Assembly: GCA_023427865.1 (NCBI GenBank)
Contig: JAEYZV010000224.1
Location: 1 to 21,423, forward strand
Length of the DNA stretch: 21,423 nt
From: Acidobacteriota bacterium
GTDB lineage: Bacteria; Acidobacteriota; Vicinamibacteria; Vicinamibacterales; Vicinamibacteraceae
Direction of reading: 5' to 3'
Both the position numbers and the translations under genes were made by a program. The notes beneath the pieces were generated by a model. That model worked only from the letters and a program-made list of their open reading frames with translations, did not search any database and had not been told where the DNA came from. This document shows, piece by piece, positions 1-6,833 of this stretch (positions are counted from its first letter, which is position 1; each line of letters starts with the position of its first letter).

Positions 1-254
1 GAGAGGAGCGGAAAGATGTCGAGGTCCGTTCCGCGAATGTTGGTCATGGGCTATCGATGCTCCTGGTGCCAGTGTCCGGGCATGCCGCTCGAAGCGTAGA
101 CCGGCCGCTCAGAGCAGCGCCAGCTCGTGCGCGGCCCTCGCCAACACCTGTCGCCGAGCTCGTTGCCTACACTCGAGATGCCGTCGACCGTCCGGTTGGA
201 GGACGCACGTTTCGACGCGCTGGGGCGCCGGCGTGCGGCTTGGGCGAGTGGACC
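1..254. other. No gene recognised at left edge
   Basis: This stretch follows the stop codon of the first minus-strand gene. The open frames crossing it are arginine-rich and composition-driven, with no domain motif or convincing ribosome binding site. I see no RNA gene or clear terminator in it. Confidence 0.5.
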
Positions 255-1964
255 TCAATGCTCGACGAGCCGCAGCGTCACGGTCTCGAGGCGACCCTCG
301 ACGACGTCGACAGGGCGGCCGTGAGCAGCGATCAGTGCCTGCCGCGCTTCGCGACCGAGTCGGTCGTAGGCACTGCGGGCGCGTGGGGAGAGCGCCACGA
401 GCGTGTAGCGACCCGGGCGAACGCCGGTCGCAGTAAAGGCACCATCGGCCGCGACGCTCGCGACGTCGCGACGAGCGGCCGGACCAGGCCGCGGACCGCT
501 GCCGTCTCCCGGCAGCACGACGACCGACGCCCCCTGCAACTGGCCGCCCGTGCCCTGCACCCGCCCGGTGATGCCTGACGGCCGCGCGCTGACGAGGAGG
601 ACGACGCCGTCCACGGTGCCGCTCACGGGGAAGGCGTGGCCGTCGACGGCGTCCTCGCCTTCGATCAGCACCGATTTCAGCCACCAGCCGCTCGGCAGGC
701 CCATGACCTGCACCTGGCGATGCCCCCACACGTCGGTCAGTTCGAACGTGAGGTCCCTCGTCACCTGCGCATGTATCGAAGGCCCCGGGAGCGGGCGGCG
801 CTCGGCGGATGCCGAGGCCACGACGTGCGGCGGCCTGCCGACCAGTGTCGCGAACTCGCCGCCATCGACCTCGATGCGCCCACGCACCGTCGACCCATAC
901 CCCATGGGCACGACGACACCGGTGACCGGCTCGCCCGTGACGGCGATCTCCACCCACCCGACGCGTCGGCGGATCGGTCCCTGCCGGGTGTGGACGGCCG
1001 GTTCCTCCGCGACGACGAGGTAGCGGCCCGGCGCCACGTCGGTGAACTCGAAGTGCCCCCCGGGGCGTGTGACGCCAGAGGCGAGGTGCAGCTGCATGTC
1101 GCCGGCGGGCGGGCGGAGTGACACGGTCAGGCCGGACGACACCGGTCCGTCGTCGGTGATGGCAACCCGCCCCACCACAGTGGCAACGCGTCCGGCGGGC
1201 AGGCGCACGTCGAGCAGCGCCTCTTCACCGGCCCGAACCTCCACGAAGTCCGCCGTCGACGGCTCACCGGCCGACGGGGCGAAGGCCGGCAGCAGTTCCG
1301 GCTCTTCCCCCTGCAGTCGTACAGGCCCTCGCCCCGACGGGCCAATCGGAACGGCACGCACGGTGTACGTACCGGGAGTAAGTCCATGTGCACGGTACAC
1401 GCCCCGATCGTCGGTGGTCGTGATCCTGCCAATGGGCGTCAGGAGCTCGTGTCCCAGCGGACGCAGGATGGGGGTGACCCTCGCGCGCTCGACCGGCTCG
1501 CCGTGCTCGTCGAGCACGCGCCCGGTCAGTACACCGCCGCGCAGCAGGCGCACGTCGCCGATGTCGATCGTCGCACCGCCGCGTACCTCCACCTGCCGCG
1601 CCGTGTGCATGCCCGGCGGGTCGACGAACCCCTCCCGACGCACGTGCACGAAGTAGGCGCCGTCGGGCAGCTGCTCGATCGCGAACGAGCCGTCCACGCC
1701 GGTGCGCGCCGAGAAATGCACCGGAACGTCAGTGCCTGTGGCTCGCCACGAGAGGCTGATCGTCGCGCCGTGGAGTGGTCGTCCCGCGGTGGCGTCGACG
1801 ACCCGCCCGCTGACGCCGCCGGCGCCGTCGGGCCGCTGCGTGCGCAGCTGGCCCCACACGACGGTCGATTGCGCCTGGGCGACGAGACCACGTGGCAGCG
1901 CCAGGCACACGACCAGGGTGGTGATGGCGATCACGCGGATCACCATCACGGTCCGGCGCGTCAT
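255..1964 (-). CDS. Secreted carboxypeptidase-regulatory-like repeat protein (second of pair)
   Basis: Predicted exported protein of 569 residues. The start chosen is the ATG at 1964, because it overlaps the TGA of the upstream gene in an ATGA junction, has an AGGAG just upstream, and opens a typical signal peptide (basic MTRR, hydrophobic core, likely cut after LVAQA near residue 30). The mature part is a string of beta-sandwich units with the carboxypeptidase-regulatory signature: 'GRVVDATAGRPLHGATI' near residue 50, 'LTGRVLDEHGEPVERARV' near 150, further units near 260 and 370, and a last one near 490 with a 'GRVQGTGG' opening. Each ends in a 'PGxY' turn. Such domains bind or scaffold extracellular partners and are abundant in Acidobacteriota; none is itself catalytic, and no protease residues are seen. 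It is a diverged copy of its upstream neighbour, as both share a late 'GWW' block followed by 'PSG(I/L)xGRV'. The substrate or partner is unknown. Confidence 0.85.
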   Translation of the reverse strand: MTRRTVMVIRVIAITTLVVCLALPRGLVAQAQSTVVWGQLRTQRPDGAGGVSGRVVDATAGRPLHGATISLSWRATGTDVPVHFSARTGVDGSFAIEQLPDGAYFVHVRREGFVDPPGMHTARQVEVRGGATIDIGDVRLLRGGVLTGRVLDEHGEPVERARVTPILRPLGHELLTPIGRITTTDDRGVYRAHGLTPGTYTVRAVPIGPSGRGPVRLQGEEPELLPAFAPSAGEPSTADFVEVRAGEEALLDVRLPAGRVATVVGRVAITDDGPVSSGLTVSLRPPAGDMQLHLASGVTRPGGHFEFTDVAPGRYLVVAEEPAVHTRQGPIRRRVGWVEIAVTGEPVTGVVVPMGYGSTVRGRIEVDGGEFATLVGRPPHVVASASAERRPLPGPSIHAQVTRDLTFELTDVWGHRQVQVMGLPSGWWLKSVLIEGEDAVDGHAFPVSGTVDGVVLLVSARPSGITGRVQGTGGQLQGASVVVLPGDGSGPRPGPAARRDVASVAADGAFTATGVRPGRYTLVALSPRARSAYDRLGREARQALIAAHGRPVDVVEGRLETVTLRLVEH

Positions 1965-3709
1965 GGCTCCTGCACCTCCAGCGCGACCTCCGGGGTCTCG
2001 CCCTCGCCGATCACGACGGTGCGGCCGCGCGGGTGCAACTGCCTCAGGTACTCCGGATCGCCGATGTCGTCGCCGCGGACCGCGGCGGCGGGCAGGGCGA
2101 CGAGCCGGTAGGCTCCCGGGCGAATCATGTCGACCGACCAGGTGCCGTCCTCCACCGGTCGCACCATGAACGTGTTGGCGACCACGGCGCGTCCCCACTT
2201 CCGCTCGTCATCATCGAACCCGACGATGACGGCGTCTGGTGTCCCCGTGTGTTCGCGGTCGACGACGCGTCCGCGCAGGCCGCTCGGTGTCGTGCTCACG
2301 ACGACCTCGACCTGCGTGACGGTGCGCGCGACGCCGAAGTCGTACCCGTCGGTGGCGTCCACGCGGCCCACTCGCACGGTGCGCGTCCACCAGCCATCCG
2401 GCGCATTGCCGAGGCGCAGCACTGCCCGGCCGCGGACGCCGGTCACCTCGAACGTGAGGTCCGGCAGCACGCGGCCGCGTACCTGCCTGTTCCACCGCCC
2501 CGATGGGTCGATGGACGTCGCATGCACTCGCACGTCGCGGCCACGGAGCGCCGTCGCGTCGCCATCGACGACGAGCCGGCCCCGCAGTGTCGTGCCGGGC
2601 TGCGTCCTGATCACCAGGCCGGACACGTCGCCGTCCACGTCCACATCGGCCTCACCGTACTCGCTGCGCGCAAGAAATGCCGCGCGGTCGTCCGCAGTTC
2701 CGAACGGAAGCCGCGGTGCGGTCACCGCGGTGTACGCACCGGGCGGCACGTCGTGGATGACGAACGAGCCATCGGGCTGCACCTGTGTGCTGATGCCTGG
2801 CCACACGCGGAGCGGGCCCTGCGGCTGGAGGTTCACGAACGCATCGCGCACGGGGGCCCCACGGCTGTCCACGACACGCCCCTCGACAGTGGCGAGGACG
2901 GCCTCGAGGAGATGGATGTGCGCTTCGGCCTCTTCTCCGGCCGACACGCGCACGACCTGCGCGTCGGCAGGGCTGGTCACCGACGGTGCGAACGTCGGGA
3001 CCACGTCGCGGTCCGGCGGCGTCGCGAACGTGCCCGGCGGCACGGCTCCGCGAGATGGCACCGCAGAGAGCAGGTAGCTCCCTGGCGGCAGCCCGAACAG
3101 CCGGAACTCGCCGAGATCGTCGGTCTCGGCCGATTGGACTCCCTGCAGGCGCCAGGCGCCGTCCACACGTCGCAGTTGCACCGCGCTCACATACACGCGC
3201 TCGGCAGGCGCGCCGACGGCATCGAGCACGCGGCCGCTGATCACCGCGCTGCGCATCAACGCGAACTCGATGGGCCCGGCCACGGCACCGCGCTCCACGA
3301 CGAGCCGGCGTGCGGGCGTCGAGGGCGACGCCTGCCCGAGCTGCTGCTGGACGTAGCCGGACCTGCGGGCCACCAGGGAATACTCACCTGGCAGGAGTTC
3401 CCCCAATGCGAATCGTCCGTCGGCATCCGTGCGGGTGGCGACGGGCGGCGTCGGCGCAGTGCGGGGGTCGCTGATGACCGGGCCGCCGGCGAGCCGGTGC
3501 GGCACGGCGACGACGAACGCACCACGGAGAGGCCGCGACGTCGCGGCATCGACGACGCGCCCGAACACACGCGCGTCGCCGGCCGCCGTTGTGGCTGCGG
3601 GAGGCAGGATGCGGTCGCGCGGCGGTGCCGGCGGCGACGACGGCACCTGGGCGGAGAGGACCGCCGCACAGGCGCAGCAAGACACGAGGAGCACCCATCC
3701 CCGCAACAT
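1961..3709 (-). CDS. Secreted carboxypeptidase-regulatory-like repeat protein (first of pair)
   Basis: Predicted exported protein of 582 residues. The ATG at 3709 is preceded by a strong GGAGGT at 6-7 bases and opens a signal peptide (MLRGW, hydrophobic stretch, cut after LSAQ near residue 20). A proline-rich spacer follows, then carboxypeptidase-regulatory-like units: 'FGRVVDAATSRPLRGAFV' near residue 50, 'ISGRVLDAVGAPAERVYV' near 155, 'VEGRVVDSRGAPVRDAFV' near 275, 'LRGRLVVDGD' near 375 and 'LRGRVVDREHTGTPDAVI' near 480. The order and spacing of the units match the downstream gene, so the two look like a tandem duplication that has diverged. Translation of the second gene is probably coupled to this one through the 4-bp overlap. 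No membrane anchor is seen after the signal peptide. Function beyond extracellular scaffolding or binding cannot be assigned. Confidence 0.86.
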   Translation of the reverse strand: MLRGWVLLVSCCACAAVLSAQVPSSPPAPPRDRILPPAATTAAGDARVFGRVVDAATSRPLRGAFVVAVPHRLAGGPVISDPRTAPTPPVATRTDADGRFALGELLPGEYSLVARRSGYVQQQLGQASPSTPARRLVVERGAVAGPIEFALMRSAVISGRVLDAVGAPAERVYVSAVQLRRVDGAWRLQGVQSAETDDLGEFRLFGLPPGSYLLSAVPSRGAVPPGTFATPPDRDVVPTFAPSVTSPADAQVVRVSAGEEAEAHIHLLEAVLATVEGRVVDSRGAPVRDAFVNLQPQGPLRVWPGISTQVQPDGSFVIHDVPPGAYTAVTAPRLPFGTADDRAAFLARSEYGEADVDVDGDVSGLVIRTQPGTTLRGRLVVDGDATALRGRDVRVHATSIDPSGRWNRQVRGRVLPDLTFEVTGVRGRAVLRLGNAPDGWWTRTVRVGRVDATDGYDFGVARTVTQVEVVVSTTPSGLRGRVVDREHTGTPDAVIVGFDDDERKWGRAVVANTFMVRPVEDGTWSVDMIRPGAYRLVALPAAAVRGDDIGDPEYLRQLHPRGRTVVIGEGETPEVALEVQEP

Positions 3710-4002
3710 CAGCCGACCTCCGTCGGGCACGCTGGCCGCTCGCCGTCTGCAGGCATGCGTGCACCTGAGACGATGTTCCCCGCCTTCCGGCCGTTCGCCG
3801 GACGGATGCAGCCGGGCGTCCGGTGCCGCGGGCCCACGTGAGATCTTGCGGGCGGGAATCCCTCGCCCGCCGCCGTCGGCGCACGCGAGCCCCTTCGGGC
3901 AATGAACGATGTCAGGGAGGGCCGACGCGCGGCAGCCTACCACGGACGAAACGTGACGTGGTTCGCCCCTCGCCGCGCGGTGGCGGCGCGGGCGAGGTGC
4001 GT
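3710..4002. other. Leader/intergenic region upstream of the secreted pair
   Basis: About 290 bases without a supported gene. On the minus strand it would hold the promoter and leader of the gene starting at 3709. A perfect 7-bp inverted repeat (3848-3854 with 3864-3870, 9-base loop) can form a hairpin in either orientation. No convincing -10/-35 pair and no confidently recognised riboswitch was found. Confidence 0.45.
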
Positions 4003-4196
4003 CTACTCGGCGGGGACGTCCACGCTCGTGAGCACCGGGACGTGCGCGAGGATGGTGCGCGCCAGCACGTCGGGTCGATCGGCTTGACCAGGAAGCCGTC
4101 CATGCCGGCAGCGAGCGACTCGTCGCGTTCCGACGTCAACGCGGCGCCCGTGAACGAGAGGTTCGGCAGGTCGGTCAAGGCCAGATCGCACCGCAC
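4003..4196 (-). pseudogene. Response-regulator receiver domain remnant, frameshifted
   Basis: In one minus-strand frame the translation reads 'GAALTSERDESLAAGMDGFLVKPID', given here in pieces: ALTSERD, then LAAGMDGF, then LVKPID. That is the alpha4-beta5 end of a CheY-like receiver, including the conserved Lys of the 'KP' motif. Immediately after 'KPIDP' (about 4068-4073) the continuation DVLARTILAHV is found in the next frame, running to a TAG at 4003. One missing base in the GACCCGACGTG stretch explains this. The phosphoacceptor Asp region is absent or collapsed: 'CDLALTDL' directly precedes the late part and could be a relic of the acceptor strand joined by an internal deletion. The fragment is squeezed between the transpeptidase stop and the next leader. 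It is most simply a decaying fragment of a receiver or hybrid-kinase gene. Confidence 0.7.
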
Positions 4197-4217
4197 GTGC
4201 CAGATACCGCTTACGCG

Positions 4218-5138
4218 CTAGGGCGACAGCGACGGGACGGTGACGACCGTGAGCAACTCGGGCCGGCCGCGTGCCCGCGCCACGACATCGGCGATGCGAC
4301 TGCGAATGTTGGGATCGACGGTGAGCCCGGCGGCCTCGAGCCGCGCGATCGCGGCCGTGGTGCGATCGCCCGCGAGACGGTACGCGTCGGGGTGCACTTC
4401 GAGCCACCACTGGCCGTCGACCAACGCGGTGAGCACCGGTTCGTACAGGATGGCCACAGGGGTGCCCACAGCCACGCGGTCGTACAACTCACGGGCGTGC
4501 GCCGGCTGCAGCCGGATGCAGCCATGCGTCGACAGGCGGTAGATCGACCCCGGCGCGTTGGTGCCATGGATGCCGATGCCCAACGCATCGAGGCCGAGCC
4601 AGCGGTCACCGAGCGGGTTCTCCGGCCCGGGAGGTACGCGAACCGGTGCGGGGCGACCGAGCGAGAGCTGTTCCCGCTGGATCGAGGCGGGCACGTCCCA
4701 GACCGGATCGATCTCGCGGGTCGCGACCCGGAACTGGCCGACCGGCGTGCGCCAGGCGGGCCTGCCGGCCGCTACGGGGTACACGGCGGCGACGCGGCCC
4801 TGCTCGACGAGGAAGAGGAGGCGCTGCGGCACGTTCACGACGACGCCGTCGATCAGGCCCATCGGTACGAGATGCCGGTCGTCGATGCGCAGGGACACAC
4901 CGACCTTCAGCGTCGCGCCCACGGGGCGGTCGTTCAGCGACGCGAGGTACTGCACGGTCATTGCATGGCCGGCAGCGATCACGCCCAGCGACTCGCCGGC
5001 CGCCACGACGTGCACGTGCTCCGAGCCGACGATCGCCTGCGCGTGGGCTGGTACGTCAGCAGACGTGCCGCATGCCGCCATGACGATCGCCGCCGCCGCG
5101 ATGCGGCCGGACGCGCGCGACGATCGCCCGACGCTCAC
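4218..5138 (-). CDS. LysM-containing L,D-transpeptidase (YkuD family)
   Basis: Predicted cell-envelope enzyme of 306 residues that forms 3-3 peptidoglycan cross-links or attaches proteins to peptidoglycan using a catalytic cysteine. The GTG at 5138 is chosen because it overlaps the upstream TGA in a GTGA junction; no good Shine-Dalgarno precedes it, which fits coupled re-initiation. Residues 11-35 form a short hydrophobic export segment; 'VMAAC' at 19-23 is a possible but atypical lipobox. Residues 41-85 look like a LysM domain (HVVAAGESLGVIAAGH, LASLND, LKVGVSLRI). The YkuD domain spans about 97-235 with the hallmark H191-G-T-N, then S203-T-H-G-C207-I-R, where C207 is the nucleophile. A 70-residue tail follows with no recognisable domain. 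Family assignment is firm; the choice between classical L,D-transpeptidation and protein anchoring cannot be read here. Confidence 0.9.
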   Translation of the reverse strand: MSVGRSSRASGRIAAAAIVMAACGTSADVPAHAQAIVGSEHVHVVAAGESLGVIAAGHAMTVQYLASLNDRPVGATLKVGVSLRIDDRHLVPMGLIDGVVVNVPQRLLFLVEQGRVAAVYPVAAGRPAWRTPVGQFRVATREIDPVWDVPASIQREQLSLGRPAPVRVPPGPENPLGDRWLGLDALGIGIHGTNAPGSIYRLSTHGCIRLQPAHARELYDRVAVGTPVAILYEPVLTALVDGQWWLEVHPDAYRLAGDRTTAAIARLEAAGLTVDPNIRSRIADVVARARGRPELLTVVTVPSLSP

Positions 5139-5350
5139 GGCGTGACCGACGGCAGGTGAAGTCGCCCGCGGCGATCGAGCTCGACGACCCGGTCCTGCAG
5201 GAGCCGCCTCGTGACCACGTCGCACAGTTCCTCGTCGAGGTGCCAGAGACGCCTCACCTGTTCTCGCGTCAGGCGCATGCCCGGCATCTCGAGGAATTCG
5301 GCATGGACGATCGTCAGCAGGGCGTCGAGTGAGGGAACGGTGTGTGGCAT
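5135..5350 (-). CDS. Small winged-helix-like protein, translationally coupled to L,D-transpeptidase
   Basis: A 71-residue protein starting at the ATG at 5350 (MPHTVPSLDALL). The segment MRLTREQVRRLWHLDEELC, then VVTRRLLQDRVVELDRRGRL, has the layout of a small winged helix: a helix ending in 'LT..Q..RLW.LD', a recognition-type helix 'CDVVTRRLLQDRVV', and a short beta wing 'ELDRRGRL'. Its length and layout fit the many small uncharacterised winged-helix proteins of Acidobacteriota; this match is by pattern only. The stop overlaps the GTG of the transpeptidase by 4 bp, so the two are probably made from one message. No strong ribosome binding site precedes the ATG. It may be a DNA-binding regulator or a non-DNA-binding winged helix. 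Confidence 0.7.
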   Translation of the reverse strand: MPHTVPSLDALLTIVHAEFLEMPGMRLTREQVRRLWHLDEELCDVVTRRLLQDRVVELDRRGRLHLPSVTP

Positions 5351-5655
5351 CGATCTCAGGGGAAGCGGGTCGTGCTCCGCGGGGGATGGTGTGGGTGTGG
5401 ACTCCTGCCGGCTTGCGCCCCTGTTGAGCAATATGTGTGCCCGGGACCGACCATCGTCCTGACGCGTGTGGGGAACGTGGAGGGACACGCGGGCGGGGGG
5501 AGTTGTGGGGAATCGTGCGCTCCGGCGGGGAAGACTCCGCGGCCTCGCGGCGCGCCCGGCGGGGCGCGGTCGCTCGTGCGCAGCCGAGTCGGCAGGCGCA
5601 CCCCGGTGGGGCCGATGACGTGCACCGCGGCGTGGAGGGGACGCCGTCCCACCGG
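5351..5655. other. Intergenic gap between RNA-ligase gene and winged-helix gene
   Basis: About 305 GC-rich bases with no supported gene on either strand; the open frames crossing it are arginine/proline-rich composition artefacts. It probably contains the end of the ATPase-PIN-ligase transcript and the promoter of the winged-helix/transpeptidase pair, but no clear terminator stem with a T-run and no convincing promoter is visible. Confidence 0.5.
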
Positions 5656-6345
5656 TCAGCGTGGCGTTGCGAGGGCGTTCACCTGCATCGCGCGGCCGGT
5701 CCAGTGCGTGTCGATGCCCTGCACGAACGAGGGGCGGACGACCTTGGCACGGCTCCGCGCGCCACCGCCCGACGACCACTTGAGGTACACCCCTTCGGCG
5801 GGTCCGTCGGTGAGGCTCGACGGGCCGAGCAGGGATGGCACGTCGCGCAACGCCAGGCGGCCGCCGCCCACGTGGGGGACGCGCGCGAGGCCGAGCGCGT
5901 CGGTCAGCGCGTCGCGGCGCGCCATGCTCCAGAACGTCCCGCTGTCGCGATCGAACACGTCGAAGGCGAGGAACCAGTCTGGGAGCCTCGTGTAGCGCAC
6001 GCTGTGGACGGCGTAGCACCACTCGCCGAAGACGATCACGTGCGGCGGCATGTTGTCGAGCAGCACGGTGCGGCGCTCGTGCAGCCAGCGGAACAGCGGC
6101 CGGAACTGCGGATGGCACGCCTCCTTCGCCACGTACGCACCGCGGTTCTGCGCGCGGACGTTGCCCTGCTCGTCCACCGACAGGCCTACGTTGGCGCCAT
6201 CCACCTTCTCTTCGACCGTCACCTCCTGCGACAGGAACTCGTCGGCATCCTGCAGCGACAGCACCTTGTCCGCTCGCGGCGGCACCTCCCCGAGCCACAG
6301 CAGGTGCGGCGTGTGCGGGAAGCGGAAGAACTCGTCCGGCGTCAT
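5656..6345 (-). CDS. RNA ligase-type nucleotidyltransferase (minimal, 229 aa)
   Basis: Predicted ATP-dependent ligase that seals RNA (or nicked duplex) ends through a lysyl-AMP intermediate. The covalent nucleotidyltransferase motifs appear in order: motif I E-K47-V-D-G (lysine is the AMP acceptor), a motif Ia-like R-A-Q-N-R near 64-68, motif III F-G-E-W at 106-109, motif IIIa WFLAFDVFD near 124-132, motif IV A-E-G-V-Y-L-K at 183-189, and motif V R-A-K-V-V-R at 199-204. This matches the RNA_ligase (Rnl2-like) family rather than DNA ligases. The protein ends about 25 residues after motif V, so it lacks the C-terminal domain of T4 Rnl2 and the OB fold of DNA ligases. The ATG at 6345 overlaps the PIN gene stop (ATGA); a GTG nine codons upstream is an alternative. 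It is the last gene of the ATPase-PIN-ligase unit. RNA rather than DNA as substrate is inferred from family. Confidence 0.85.
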   Translation of the reverse strand: MTPDEFFRFPHTPHLLWLGEVPPRADKVLSLQDADEFLSQEVTVEEKVDGANVGLSVDEQGNVRAQNRGAYVAKEACHPQFRPLFRWLHERRTVLLDNMPPHVIVFGEWCYAVHSVRYTRLPDWFLAFDVFDRDSGTFWSMARRDALTDALGLARVPHVGGGRLALRDVPSLLGPSSLTDGPAEGVYLKWSSGGGARSRAKVVRPSFVQGIDTHWTGRAMQVNALATPR

Positions 6346-6833
6346 CGGCTCGCCATGCCCTCCCGCAGCCACGACTCGAGCAGGTGGACGACCCTGACGC
6401 CCGCCGCGTCGAGTTCACGCTCGATCTCGAGCCAGTCCGAGTCCGCGGCGTTGACGATGACGATCGTGGCGGGATCGCTGAGAGCCACACCGAGGAACTT
6501 CCGATCGGACGGGTCGCTGGTCTGCAACGCGGCTGGCACGACGGCGTACCCTGCCGCATCCCATTCGAGCGTCACGATGCGTGCCGTCTGGAGCTTGTCG
6601 TGAATCGCCAGCAGCCCGAAGTCCTGGTCGGTGAGTCTGTTGCGATACTCCTCGTAGATGCGCCACGCGTCGTCGAGTGCCAGCCGGCGCGTCGTGTCGC
6701 GGCGGAACGCCGCGAGCCATTCGAAGACGATGCGCTGCTGACCGGGTGGCACGTGCGTGTCGGCGAACGGCGAGAACGGCTCTGCGGCGCTGGCGACGAG
6801 CAGTACGTTCGTGTCGACGACGCAATCAGGCAC
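6342..6833 (-). CDS. PIN-like nuclease domain protein
   Basis: A 163-residue protein, probably a metal-dependent RNase. It starts with GTG at 6833, overlapping the ATPase gene by 8 bp. The N-terminus CVVDTNVLLVAS carries the first PIN aspartate (D7) in the usual 'DTNVLL' setting. D110 in DPSDRKFLGVAL fits the third acidic position, and 'VNAADSDW' (D131/D133) matches the last conserved acidic strand of PIN folds. A second acidic position probably lies among D54, D55 and E61/E62 in the central helix. At 163 residues it is longer than typical VapC toxins (about 130), with an extra segment near 14-50, and no VapB-like antitoxin gene lies beside it. Between an ATPase and an RNA ligase, it is most readily the effector nuclease of the unit. 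No catalytic residue appears lost. The exact PIN subfamily is not known to me. Confidence 0.8.
   Translation of the reverse strand: MPDCVVDTNVLLVASAAEPFSPFADTHVPPGQQRIVFEWLAAFRRDTTRRLALDDAWRIYEEYRNRLTDQDFGLLAIHDKLQTARIVTLEWDAAGYAVVPAALQTSDPSDRKFLGVALSDPATIVIVNAADSDWLEIERELDAAGVRVVHLLESWLREGMASR

Noticed and set aside
57..957. Long open frames on both strands at the left end (for example 109-957 minus and 57-578 plus).
   Set aside because: They are arginine- and proline-rich, overlap the well-supported secreted protein on the minus strand and have no motif; they are artefacts of high GC.
3721..3900. On the minus strand, strings similar to glycine-riboswitch core pieces (CCGAAGGGGC near 3898; CCGGAAGG followed by TCTCAGG near 3760-3795).
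   Set aside because: The second core has an extra G, and the conserved segment after TCTCAGG is missing. I cannot form the expected helices with confidence, and the downstream gene is not linked to glycine use. A covariance-model search would decide.
1961..3943. An upstream-extended start (3943) for the first secreted protein.
   Set aside because: The ATG at 3709 has a strong GGAGGT and begins a signal peptide; the extension would bury the signal peptide inside a low-complexity basic stretch.
6342..6833. The PIN gene as a classic VapBC toxin.
   Set aside because: No antitoxin-sized gene precedes it, the protein is longer than VapC, and it overlaps an ATPase and a ligase gene instead.
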